A stretch of 64,000 bases of DNA from Mesorhizobium loti CJ3sym (GTDB taxonomy: Bacteria > Pseudomonadota > Alphaproteobacteria > Rhizobiales > Rhizobiaceae), in NCBI RefSeq assembly GCF_000472785.1, contig NZ_AXAL01000018.1:96061-160060 (forward strand), read 5' to 3'. A program made the position numbers and the translations under genes. The notes beneath the pieces are model-generated. The model did not search any database. It worked only from the letters and a program-made list of their open reading frames with translations, and was not told the origin of the DNA. This document shows positions 52,428-61,119 of the stretch, in pieces. Position 1 is the first letter of the stretch, and each line of letters starts with the position of its first letter.

Positions 52428-53287
52428 TCCGCCACCTTCCACTGCTCACGCGACTCGCTGGCGGGATAGACGCCCAAAATCCGCACTTCCTTTGAGAAGA
52501 AACGCAGCTCGTCCAGCGCCAGCTTGACCAGCGGATCGTCGGGATGGCCCTCTATGTCGGCGTAGAACAGCGTCGCCGTGAAGGCGCCGAGCTGGTAGCT
52601 CTCCAGCTTGGTCATGTTGATGCCGTTGGTGGCGAAGCCGCCCATGGCCTTGTAGAGTGCGGCCGGCACGTTGCGGACGCGGAAGATGAAGGTCGTCATC
52701 ATCCTGGCGTCGGCTGACGGACGCTCGGCCCATTGCTTGTGCTTGGTCAGGACGACGAAGCGGGTGACGTTGGAATCGGTGTCCTCGACATTTTCTTCAA
52801 TGATATCGAGCCCGTAGAGCGTCGCGGCCAGCGCCGGCGACAACGCGGCCATGGTGCGGTCCTTGACCTCGGAGACCATCCTGGCGGCGCCCGCCGTGTC
52901 CCCCGCGACCACGCCCTTCCAGCCATTCTTGCGGATGTATTTGCGGCACTGGCCGAGCGCATGGATGTGCGTGTGAACTGTCTTGATCTCGTCGCGCTTG
53001 ACGCCGGGCAGCACCATCAGCTGGAAGTGGATCGGCAGGAAATATTCGCCGATGATGTTCAGCTTGGATTCCGGCAACAGGTGGTGGATGTCGGCGACGC
53101 GCCCGGCGATGGTGTTCTCGATCGGGATCATGGCGAGATCGGCCTTGCCGGTCTCGACCGCGTTGAAGGCATCCTCGAAAGTCGGAGACGGCAACGGCTC
53201 CATCGACGGATAGACGTTGCGGCAGGCAGTGTCGGAATTGGCACCCGGCTCGCCCTGGAAGGATATTCTGTTGGTTTTTTCAGGCAT
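52424..53287 (-). CDS. pheA: Prephenate dehydratase
   Basis: 287 residues, monofunctional. The N-terminal PDT domain (ISFQGEPGANSDTA; IPIENTIAGRVADI; TDSNVTRFVVL with the catalytic Thr-Arg-Phe) is followed by an ACT domain (about 195-275; YKAMGGFATNGINMTKLESY) for phenylalanine feedback. Makes phenylpyruvate. No chorismate mutase domain. It lies 40 nt after kdsB on the same strand, the common rhizobial pair. Confidence 0.95.
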   Translation of the reverse strand: MPEKTNRISFQGEPGANSDTACRNVYPSMEPLPSPTFEDAFNAVETGKADLAMIPIENTIAGRVADIHHLLPESKLNIIGEYFLPIHFQLMVLPGVKRDEIKTVHTHIHALGQCRKYIRKNGWKGVVAGDTAGAARMVSEVKDRTMAALSPALAATLYGLDIIEENVEDTDSNVTRFVVLTKHKQWAERPSADARMMTTFIFRVRNVPAALYKAMGGFATNGINMTKLESYQLGAFTATLFYADIEGHPDDPLVKLALDELRFFSKEVRILGVYPASESREQWKVAD

Positions 53288-53327
53288 GGGCCAGGTCTCG
53301 ATTCACGGGTGTCTCGGTTCGAATTTC

Positions 53328-54056
53328 TCAGTTTGAAAGGATTGTCCGGGCGCGCTCAAGGTCTTCCGGCGTGTCGACGCCCAGCGGCAGCGACTGGACG
53401 ATCTCGGCATCGATGCGCATGCCGGCTTCCAGCGCCCGCAGCTGCTCGAGCCGCTCGCGGCGTTCCAGCGGCGACGGCTTCAGCGCGACGAAGCGCTCCA
53501 GCGCGGCACGGCGATAGGCGTAGAGGCCGACATGGTGATAGAGTGGCCCCTCACCCCAAGGTGCCGTGGCACGGGTGAAATAGAGCGCCCTCTGCCTGGT
53601 GGCCGACAGCGGCGAACCGACGATCTTGACGACGTTCGGATTGGTCTTTTCCTCGTCGCGGACGATCTCGACGCCGAGCGTGGCGATATCCACGGCCTCG
53701 TCCTCGAAAGGCCTGAGTGAGGCCGCGATGATGCCGGGATCGATGGTCGGCAGGTCGCCCTGCACGTTGACGATCGTTTCGACCTTGCGCTGGGGATCAA
53801 GCGCGACCAGCGCCTCGTGGATGCGGTCAGAACCCGATTCGTGATCGATCCGCGTCATCACCGCCTCGAAACCATGCGCGCGCACCGCTTCGGCGACGCT
53901 TTGCGTATCGGTCGCCACCACAACCCGGCCAAGGCCGGCCTCGGCCGCGCGGCGCGCGACATGGACGATCATCGGCGCGCCGGCAATGTCGGCCAGCGGC
54001 TTGCCCGGCAGGCGGGTGGAGGCCATGCGGGCCGGGATCAGGATCAAGGTGGACAT
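53328..54056 (-). CDS. kdsB: 3-deoxy-manno-octulosonate cytidylyltransferase
   Basis: 242 residues. The N-terminal nucleotidyltransferase motif LILIPARMASTRLPGKPL, ESGSDRIHEAL, VNVQGDLPTIDP, and the C-terminal SLPLGVDTPEDLERA match KdsB. Activates Kdo with CTP for lipid A core synthesis. The ATG at 54054-54056 matches the family start; a longer frame adds 18 unrelated residues. Divergent from cycM with a 194-nt spacer where I could not assign promoters. Confidence 0.95.
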   Translation of the reverse strand: MSTLILIPARMASTRLPGKPLADIAGAPMIVHVARRAAEAGLGRVVVATDTQSVAEAVRAHGFEAVMTRIDHESGSDRIHEALVALDPQRKVETIVNVQGDLPTIDPGIIAASLRPFEDEAVDIATLGVEIVRDEEKTNPNVVKIVGSPLSATRQRALYFTRATAPWGEGPLYHHVGLYAYRRAALERFVALKPSPLERRERLEQLRALEAGMRIDAEIVQSLPLGVDTPEDLERARTILSN

Positions 54057-54250
54057 CGCTATGGCAAGGCATTCGAAAAGAGGACAAGGAAAAGTGGCAA
54101 AAGGTCTCACTGGCAGCGCCCTTATAGGTGTTGCAACGCCGCAGCAAAAGACCTAGTTTCCGCCCGATTTGACCGCCTTCGCAGGGTGGGTCACGATACC
54201 GACGGACGGAGTGGACGGTTCGGTCCGCCGGAAAAGGGAGCAAGGGGCGA

Positions 54251-54922
54251 ATGGATTCCAACGAAGTCAACAAACTGCTCGCCGGATTGCTTGGAACCGT
54301 TTTCATCGTCTTCTCGGTTGGCCTGGTGTCGGACGCGCTGTTTGCCTCTCCGGCCCCGGAAAAGCCCGGGTTCATCATCGAGGCCACGGAGCCAGCCGAG
54401 GGCGGCCCGGCCACGCCGGCCGCCGTAGCCAAGCCGATCGCCGACCGTCTGGCCACCGCCAATGTCGAACAGGGTGCTGCCGTCTTCAAGAAGTGTCAGG
54501 CCTGCCACTCCGGCGAAAAGGGCGGTCCAAACAAGGTCGGCCCGGACCTGTGGGATCTCGTCGATCGCCCCGTCGGCGAGCATGAAGGCTTCGCCTATTC
54601 GGCCGGCATGAAGGAGTTTTCCAAGGGCGGCGCCGAGAAGTGGACCTACGACAACATCGACCACTTCATCACCTCGCCGAAGAAATTCGTGAAGGGCACG
54701 GCCATGGGCTTCGCCGGCCTGCCCAAGGACGAGGACCGCGCCAACGTCATCGCCTATCTGCGCACGCTGTCCGACAATCCCAAGCCGCTGCCGGCACCGG
54801 GCGCCGCCGCGGACGCCTCCGCGCCCGCGAAGCCGGCTGCCCCGGCCAAGCCGGCTGACGCCGCAGCCCCGGCCAAGCCTGCGGCTCCCGCAGCACCAGC
54901 TCCCGCGGCTCCGGCCAAATAA
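54251..54922 (+). CDS. cycM: Membrane-anchored cytochrome c (CycM-type c552)
   Basis: 223 residues. A single uncleaved N-terminal helix (KLLAGLLGTVFIVFSVGLVS) anchors a class I cytochrome c domain with CQACH at 82-86 and the likely axial Met151 in GTAMGFAG. A C-terminal Ala/Pro/Lys low-complexity tail (about 180-223) of AAPAKPA-like repeats is longer than usual. CycM carries electrons between the bc1 complex and cytochrome oxidase in rhizobia. A strong terminator follows. Confidence 0.9.
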   Translation: MDSNEVNKLLAGLLGTVFIVFSVGLVSDALFASPAPEKPGFIIEATEPAEGGPATPAAVAKPIADRLATANVEQGAAVFKKCQACHSGEKGGPNKVGPDLWDLVDRPVGEHEGFAYSAGMKEFSKGGAEKWTYDNIDHFITSPKKFVKGTAMGFAGLPKDEDRANVIAYLRTLSDNPKPLPAPGAAADASAPAKPAAPAKPADAAAPAKPAAPAAPAPAAPAK

Positions 54923-54946
54923 TCAGATATCATCTCGATGATCTTG

Positions 54947-54974
54947 AAAAAGCCGGGTTCAGCCCGGCTTTTTT
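54947..54974 (+). terminator. Intrinsic terminator of cycM
   Basis: AAAAAGCCGGG (54947-54957) and CCCGGCTTTTT (54963-54973) with a 5-nt loop, followed by a further T; a textbook GC stem with T-run, 25 nt after the cycM stop. Confidence 0.85.
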
Positions 54975-55088
54975 GTTGCGAAAATATGAGGTGCGGCGAC
55001 AAAGCCGGCGCATTGCGGTTTTCACGAGCGCCAAATCATCTAGGATCGCCCCTGTGGATGATCTGGCACGCATGGCGAAGGATAATGC

Positions 55089-56966
55089 ATGACGGTTGGC
55101 CGAACGCTTCTCAAGTCGCTGCTGGCGGCGGTCCTGCTGGTTGCGGGGCTGCATACGACCAGGGCCGACGAGTGGCGCACCACCTCATCGCTGATCGGCG
55201 AGTCCAAATACGGCGACAATTTCCAGCACTACGACTACGTCAACCCGGATGCGCCCAAGGGCGGCACGTTCAATTCCGTGCTGCTTGGCACCTATGACAG
55301 CTTCAACCCGTACATAGTCCAGGGATCGCCGGCGGCGGGCCTCGTCGGCTTCGGTGGCGGCCTGCTCTATGACACGCTGATGGAGCAGGCGACCGATGAG
55401 GGCAGCACCAGCCACCCTCTGGTTGCCGCTGCCTACAAATACCCAGCCGACTATTCTTCAGCCACCTACCGGCTCGATCCACGCGCGAAATGGCATGATG
55501 GCCAGCCGATCACCGTCGACGACGTGATCTGGTCGTTCCAGGTGCTGAAGGCGAACAGCCCGCAATACAGCCGCTATTTCGAGAATGTCACCGATGCGGT
55601 CGCGATCTCCGACCGTGAGGTCGAGTTCCACTTCAACCAGAAGGGCAACCGCGAACTGCCGAAGATCATCGGCGACCTTGCCGTGCTGCCCAAACACTGG
55701 TGGGAAGGCACGGATGCAAGCGGCAAGAAGCGCGACATCACCAAGCCGACGCTGGAAATTCCACTCGGCTCGGCGGCCTACAAGATCGCCAGCTTCAGGC
55801 CGGGCTCGGAAATCGTGTGGCAGCGCGTGCCGGACTATTGGGCAGCCAAGCTGCCGGTGAAGATCGGCCGCGAGAATTTCGACACGCAGCGCTTCACCTA
55901 CATCCTCGACAACAATGCCGCATGGCTTGCCTTCACTAAGGGCGGCCTGGAGGATCTCAATCGCGAATACAGTTCGCGCAAATGGGCGACGGGCTATGAT
56001 TTCCCCGCCATCAAGGCCGGCGACGTCATCAAGAAGACCTTCGAGAGCCACTCACCGGTGCCTATGCAAGGGTTTGTGCTGAACCAGCGACGGCCACTGT
56101 TCCAAGACCGGCTGGTGCGCGAGGCGCTGACCTATCCCTTTGATTTCGAGTCGATGAACCGCACGCTGTTCTTCGGCTACAACACCCGCACATCAAGCTA
56201 TTTCCAAGGCTCCGACCTTGCTTCCAGCGGGCTGCCGCAAGGCAAGGAGCTGGGCATCCTGAACCAGTATCGCGACAAGCTGCCGCCGGAACTTTTCAAC
56301 CGGGAGTTCAAGCTGCCGGTCTATGATTCGCCACTGGCCGAGCGCAAGAACCTGAAGGCGGCCATCGACCTTTTCGCCAAGGCCGGCTGGGTGATCAAGG
56401 GCGGCAAGATGGTCAATGCCAAGACCGGCGCGCCGTTCAAGTTCGAGATTCTCGGCTGGTATGATACCGACGAAGTAATCTCCAGCCCCTACATCGCCAA
56501 TCTGCGCAAGATCGGCATCGACGCGACGCTGCGTATTGTCGACCAGAGCCAGTACATCAACCGGATCAACAATTTCGATTTCGACGTGACGACCTCGCTC
56601 TTCCAGCAGTCGGATTCGGCCGGCAACGAACAGCGCGACTTCTGGGGTTCGAAAGCCGCCGACAAACCCGGCTCGCGCAATCTGATGGGTATCAAGGACC
56701 CAACCGTCGATGCGCTCGTCGACCGTGTCATCTTCGCCAGCGACCGCGAGGACCTCGTCGCCGCCACCCATGCGCTCGACCGGGTGCTGCTGTGGAACTT
56801 CTACATCGTGCCGCAATATTATCGCTCGGCGGTCTGGCTGGCCTACTGGGATAAATTCGGCATACCCGACAAGCAGCCGGCCTATGCCGGCTACGATCCC
56901 GATTCCTGGTGGATCAACCTCGACAAGGAGAAGGCGCTGGCGGCCAAGTACAAGGGCGGCAATTGA
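55089..56966 (+). CDS. yejA1: Peptide ABC transporter substrate-binding protein YejA1
   Basis: 625-residue family 5 binding protein with a signal peptide (LLKSLLAAVLLVAGLHTTRA, cleavage near residue 26). Opens with the YejA feature FQHYDYVNPDAPKGGTFNSV; later YIPRGSA-like ends in the PDKQPAYAGYDPDSWW region. The YejABEF system imports microcin C-type peptides and, in Sinorhizobium, contributes to resistance to nodule-specific cysteine-rich peptides. AAGGA ribosome-binding site. Its stop overlaps the next start by one base. Confidence 0.9.
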   Translation: MTVGRTLLKSLLAAVLLVAGLHTTRADEWRTTSSLIGESKYGDNFQHYDYVNPDAPKGGTFNSVLLGTYDSFNPYIVQGSPAAGLVGFGGGLLYDTLMEQATDEGSTSHPLVAAAYKYPADYSSATYRLDPRAKWHDGQPITVDDVIWSFQVLKANSPQYSRYFENVTDAVAISDREVEFHFNQKGNRELPKIIGDLAVLPKHWWEGTDASGKKRDITKPTLEIPLGSAAYKIASFRPGSEIVWQRVPDYWAAKLPVKIGRENFDTQRFTYILDNNAAWLAFTKGGLEDLNREYSSRKWATGYDFPAIKAGDVIKKTFESHSPVPMQGFVLNQRRPLFQDRLVREALTYPFDFESMNRTLFFGYNTRTSSYFQGSDLASSGLPQGKELGILNQYRDKLPPELFNREFKLPVYDSPLAERKNLKAAIDLFAKAGWVIKGGKMVNAKTGAPFKFEILGWYDTDEVISSPYIANLRKIGIDATLRIVDQSQYINRINNFDFDVTTSLFQQSDSAGNEQRDFWGSKAADKPGSRNLMGIKDPTVDALVDRVIFASDREDLVAATHALDRVLLWNFYIVPQYYRSAVWLAYWDKFGIPDKQPAYAGYDPDSWWINLDKEKALAAKYKGGN

Positions 56967-58849
56967 TGGGGCGGCAATCGATCACGATGACGCGCCGCCG
57001 CGATTTCCTGACCTTGGGTGGTGCCGCCGTTGCCGCCGCCCTGTTGCCGGGCAAGGCCTTCGCCGACATTGCGACCGGCACAAAACTGCATGGGCTCTCC
57101 GCCTTCGGCGACCTCAAATATAAGCCGGATTTCACCCATTTCGACTATGTGAATGTCGATGCGCCAACCGGCGGGATTTTTAACTTCTCGCCGCCGAACT
57201 GGGGTTACAATCAGGACACGCAAACCTTCAACACGCTGAACTCCTTCGCCGACAAGGGCGATGCGCCACCGCGCATGGAGATGTGTTTTGACGGGCTGAT
57301 GGTGCGTGCTCTCGACGAGCCCGATGCGGTCTATGGCCAGATCGCCGACTGGGTGACGTTGTCGGATGACCGCAACTCCTTCACCTTTTCGCTTCGCCCC
57401 GAAGCCCGCTTCCACGACGGCTCTTCGCTGACGGCGCAGGACGCCGCCTTCACCTTCAAGCTTTACAAGGAAAAGGGCCATCCCGACCTGTCGCTGTCGC
57501 TGACACACATGGCCGACGCCGTGGCTGTCGATGACCACACGCTGCGGCTTACCTTCTCGGGCAAGCAATCGGCCCGCACCGTACTCAACGTCGTGGAATT
57601 CCCCATCCTGTCGAAGGCCTTCTACACGGCCAACCCGTTCGACTCCTCCCAATTGAACCCGCCGCTCGGCTCCGGTGCCTACAAGGTCGGGCGCTTCTCG
57701 GCAGGGGCCTGGATTGAGTACGACCGGGTGACGGACTATTGGGGCCGCGACCTTCCGGTCAATCGCGGCCAGAACAATTTCGACATTATCCGCATCGAGT
57801 TCTACCAGAACCGCACTGCCGGCTTCGAAGCCTTCAAAAAGGGCGAAATCACCTACCGTGAAGAGTTCACCTCGCGCGTCTGGGCAACCGCCTACGACTT
57901 CCCTGCATTGACCGCCGGCAAGGTGGTCAAGCACGAATTCCCGGCCGAGAAGCGGCCGACCATGCAGGGAACAGCGGTCAATCAGAGGCGCGAACAGTTT
58001 CGCGATGCGCGGGTGCGCCAGGCGATCGCGCTCTGCTTCGATTTCGAATGGACGCGGCGCAACTTCTTTTACGGTTCCTACGAGCGCTCGCAATCGTGTT
58101 TCGAGAAATCGGATTTTCGTGCCGAAGGACTGCCATCGCCGCAAGAGCTGGCTCTTCTGGAGCCGCTGCGCGGCCAGATCCCGGCGGAGGTCTTTGGCGA
58201 GGCTGTCGCCCAGCCTGCATCAGACGGCACCGGCCGCGACCGCAAGCTGCTTGGCCAGGCCGTGAAGCTGCTCAACGCGGCAGGCTGGAAACGGTCAGGT
58301 GACTTCGTCGTCAACGACAAGGGCGGCAGGCTCTCGGCCGAATTCATGGTCGATGACGACACCTTCGTACAGGTCTATTCGCCTTGGGTCGCCAATATGA
58401 AAGCGATCGGCATCGACGCCACGATTCGGCTGGTGGATTCAGCGCAGTATCAGCTTCGCCAGAGCACGTTCGACTTTGACCTTATCTCGGCCGCTTTCTC
58501 ATTTTCGGCGACCCCGACACGCGACGATCTTGAAGTCTTCTTCCACTCCAGAACCGCGGACATCTCCGGCTCGCGCAACCTGCCGGGCGTCGCAAGTCCA
58601 GCAATCGATACGCTGATCGACGCGGTGGGGGCCGCAAAAGATCGCGAAAATCTGACGGTCGCAATGCGTGCGCTTGACCGGGTCTTGCGTGCGCGGTGCG
58701 ATTGGATTCCTAGTTGGTTCCTGGCGAATCACCGAAGCGCCTATTGGGACATGTTCGGCTTTCCCGAGCAAAAACCCGATTTCGGCTTTCCGGTCGAAGC
58801 GATGTGGTGGGTCGATAAGGGCAAGGCGGCAAAAATTGGTAAAGGCTGA
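56966..58849 (+). CDS. yejA2: Peptide ABC transporter substrate-binding protein YejA2
   Basis: 627 residues with a Tat-type signal (MTRRRDFLTLGGAAVAAALL), unlike the Sec signal of YejA1. It shares FTHFDYVNVDAPTGGIFNFS with YejA1 but is clearly diverged. The ATG at 56966 overlaps the YejA1 TGA; the alternative ATG at 56987 lies just before the twin arginines. Two binding proteins for one transporter suggests a wider or split substrate range. Confidence 0.9.
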   Translation: MGRQSITMTRRRDFLTLGGAAVAAALLPGKAFADIATGTKLHGLSAFGDLKYKPDFTHFDYVNVDAPTGGIFNFSPPNWGYNQDTQTFNTLNSFADKGDAPPRMEMCFDGLMVRALDEPDAVYGQIADWVTLSDDRNSFTFSLRPEARFHDGSSLTAQDAAFTFKLYKEKGHPDLSLSLTHMADAVAVDDHTLRLTFSGKQSARTVLNVVEFPILSKAFYTANPFDSSQLNPPLGSGAYKVGRFSAGAWIEYDRVTDYWGRDLPVNRGQNNFDIIRIEFYQNRTAGFEAFKKGEITYREEFTSRVWATAYDFPALTAGKVVKHEFPAEKRPTMQGTAVNQRREQFRDARVRQAIALCFDFEWTRRNFFYGSYERSQSCFEKSDFRAEGLPSPQELALLEPLRGQIPAEVFGEAVAQPASDGTGRDRKLLGQAVKLLNAAGWKRSGDFVVNDKGGRLSAEFMVDDDTFVQVYSPWVANMKAIGIDATIRLVDSAQYQLRQSTFDFDLISAAFSFSATPTRDDLEVFFHSRTADISGSRNLPGVASPAIDTLIDAVGAAKDRENLTVAMRALDRVLRARCDWIPSWFLANHRSAYWDMFGFPEQKPDFGFPVEAMWWVDKGKAAKIGKG

Positions 58850-58879
58850 GATAGCAGTCCAAAGGGGGCATGAAGCCTG

Positions 58880-59974
58880 ATGGGCGCCTATATCCTGCGC
58901 CGTATTCTGCTGATGATCCCGACCCTGTTCGGCATCATGGCGATCTCCTTCGCCGTCATCCAGTTCGCGCCGGGAGGTCCGGTCGAGCAGATCATCGCCA
59001 AGCTGACCAATCAGGGTGGCAGCGACCGGCTCGGAGGTGGTGGCGGCGATGCGGGCGGCTCCAATTTTGATGCCGCCGGCGACGTCGGCTCGAAATATCG
59101 CGGCGCCCAGGGGCTCGATCCGGAATTCATCAAGAAGTTGGAGAAGCAGTTCGGCTTCGACAAGCCGCCGCTCGAGCGCTTCGGCATGATGCTGTGGAAC
59201 TATGCGCGCTTCGATTTCGGCAACAGCTATTTCCGCGATATCTCGGTGCTCGACCTGATCCTCGAGAAAATGCCCGTTTCGATTTCGATCGGGCTTTGGA
59301 TCACGCTTTTGTCCTATCTGATTTCCATCCCGCTCGGCATCCGTAAGGCGGTCAAGGACGGCACACCCTTCGACATCTGGACCAGCGGCGTCGTCATTGT
59401 CGGCTATGCCATTCCGGGCTTCCTGTTCGGCATCATGCTGATGGTGTTGTTTGCCGGCGGCTCGTTCTGGGACTGGTTCCCGTTGCGCGGCATCGTCTCG
59501 GACAATTGGGACCAGTTGTCCTGGCCGGCCAAGATTGTCGACTATTTCTGGCACATGGCCCTGCCGTTGACGGCGCTGGTGCTGTCGGCCTTCGCCACGA
59601 CGACGCTTTTGACCAAGAACTCGTTCCTGGAAGAGATCCGCAAACAGTATGTGGTGACCGCGCGCGCCAAGGGCCTGTCGGAGCGACAGGTGCTCTATGG
59701 CCATGTCTTCCGCAATGCCATGCTGATCGTCATTGCCGGTTTTCCCGGCGCGTTCATCTCGGCCTTCTTCACCGGCTCGCTGCTCATCGAGAACATCTTT
59801 TCGCTCGATGGCCTCGGCCTGCTCGGCTTCCGCTCGGTGGTCGAGCGCGACTATCCCGTCGTGTTCGCCAACCTCTACATCTTCTCGCTGCTTGGGCTGT
59901 TCGTCGGATTGCTGTCCGACCTCATCTACACCTGGGTCGATCCGCGCATCGATTTCGAGCGGAGAGACGTCTGA
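58880..59974 (+). CDS. yejB: Peptide ABC transporter permease YejB
   Basis: 364 residues. First helix ILLMIPTLFGIMAISFAVIQ, then a Gly/Ser-rich insert (NQGGSDRLGGGGGDAGGSN) in the periplasmic loop characteristic of the YejB branch. The EAA loop (RKQYVVTARAKGLSERQVLY) and final helices follow. Overlaps yejE by one base (TGATG). Confidence 0.93.
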   Translation: MGAYILRRILLMIPTLFGIMAISFAVIQFAPGGPVEQIIAKLTNQGGSDRLGGGGGDAGGSNFDAAGDVGSKYRGAQGLDPEFIKKLEKQFGFDKPPLERFGMMLWNYARFDFGNSYFRDISVLDLILEKMPVSISIGLWITLLSYLISIPLGIRKAVKDGTPFDIWTSGVVIVGYAIPGFLFGIMLMVLFAGGSFWDWFPLRGIVSDNWDQLSWPAKIVDYFWHMALPLTALVLSAFATTTLLTKNSFLEEIRKQYVVTARAKGLSERQVLYGHVFRNAMLIVIAGFPGAFISAFFTGSLLIENIFSLDGLGLLGFRSVVERDYPVVFANLYIFSLLGLFVGLLSDLIYTWVDPRIDFERRDV

Positions 59975-61119
59975 TGTCGGAGGCAAGCGTTACCGCCGGA
60001 GTGGTGCCGGAGCGAATCGCGCGGCCATTTCTGTCGCCGCTCAACAAGCGCCGCCTGCAGAATTTCCGGGCCAACCGGCGCGGTTTCTGGTCGTTGTGGA
60101 TTTTCCTCGTCCTGTTCGTGCTGTCGCTGTTTGCCGAATTCATCGCCAACGACAAGCCGATCATCGCCTCTTACAAGGGCGAGATCCTGTTTCCGGTGCT
60201 GGTCGCCTACCCCGAGGAAAAGTTCGGCGGCTTCTACGCCGTCACCGACTATCGCGACCCAGTGATCCTGGACGAGATCAACGCCCATGGCTGGATGATC
60301 TGGCCGCCAGTGCGCTACTCCTACCAGACCGTCAACAACGCCATCCCGGAAGCAGCACCGGCCAGGCCGTCCTGGGAGTATGACGCCACGAAGCGCTGCA
60401 ACCAGTATCCGCAGGGTGCCGCCGACCCGGCCTGCATCGTCGGCAACTGGAACTGGCTCGGCACCGACGATCAGGCGCGCGACGTGCTGGCGCGCGTCAT
60501 CTACGGCTTCCGCATTTCGGTGCTGTTCGGCCTGATCCTGACCGCCGGCTCGGCCCTGATCGGCGTTGGCGCCGGCGCCTTGCAGGGCTATTTCGGCGGC
60601 TGGACCGATCTCTTGTTCCAGCGCTTCATCGAAATCTGGTCGGCGATCCCGGTGCTCTATCTGCTGCTCATCGTCGCCGCCATCCTGCCGCCGGGCTTCT
60701 TCATCCTGCTCGGCCTGATGCTGTTGTTCTCCTGGGTAGCGCTGGTCGGCGTCGTGCGGGCCGAGTTCCTGCGCGCCCGCAACTTCGAATATGTCAACGC
60801 GGCGCGCGCGCTCGGCGTGCCCAACCGCACCATCATGTTCCGGCATTTGCTGCCCAACGCAATGGTGGCGACATTGACCTTCCTGCCGTTCCTGCTGAGC
60901 GGCTCGATCTCGACACTGACCTCGCTCGACTATCTCGGCTTCGGCCTGCCGCCGGGCTCGGCTTCGCTCGGCGAACTGCTCAAGCAGGCGCAGCGCAACC
61001 TCAATGCGCCGTGGCTCGGCATTTCCGGCTTCATCGTCATCTCGCTGATGCTGTCGCTGCTGGTGTTTGTCGGCGAGGCGACGCGCGACGCCTTCGATCC
61101 GCGCAAGACATTCCGATGA
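59974..61119 (+). CDS. yejE: Peptide ABC transporter permease YejE
   Basis: 381 residues. N-terminal RRLQNFRANRRGFWSLWIF and a large periplasmic segment with DPVILDEINAHGWMIWPPVR, then GTDDQARDVLARVIYGFRIS, typical of YejE. The EAA region NFEYVNAARALGVPNRTI and GLPPGSASLGELLKQA follow. Its TGA overlaps the yejF ATG (ATGA). Confidence 0.93.
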   Translation: MSEASVTAGVVPERIARPFLSPLNKRRLQNFRANRRGFWSLWIFLVLFVLSLFAEFIANDKPIIASYKGEILFPVLVAYPEEKFGGFYAVTDYRDPVILDEINAHGWMIWPPVRYSYQTVNNAIPEAAPARPSWEYDATKRCNQYPQGAADPACIVGNWNWLGTDDQARDVLARVIYGFRISVLFGLILTAGSALIGVGAGALQGYFGGWTDLLFQRFIEIWSAIPVLYLLLIVAAILPPGFFILLGLMLLFSWVALVGVVRAEFLRARNFEYVNAARALGVPNRTIMFRHLLPNAMVATLTFLPFLLSGSISTLTSLDYLGFGLPPGSASLGELLKQAQRNLNAPWLGISGFIVISLMLSLLVFVGEATRDAFDPRKTFR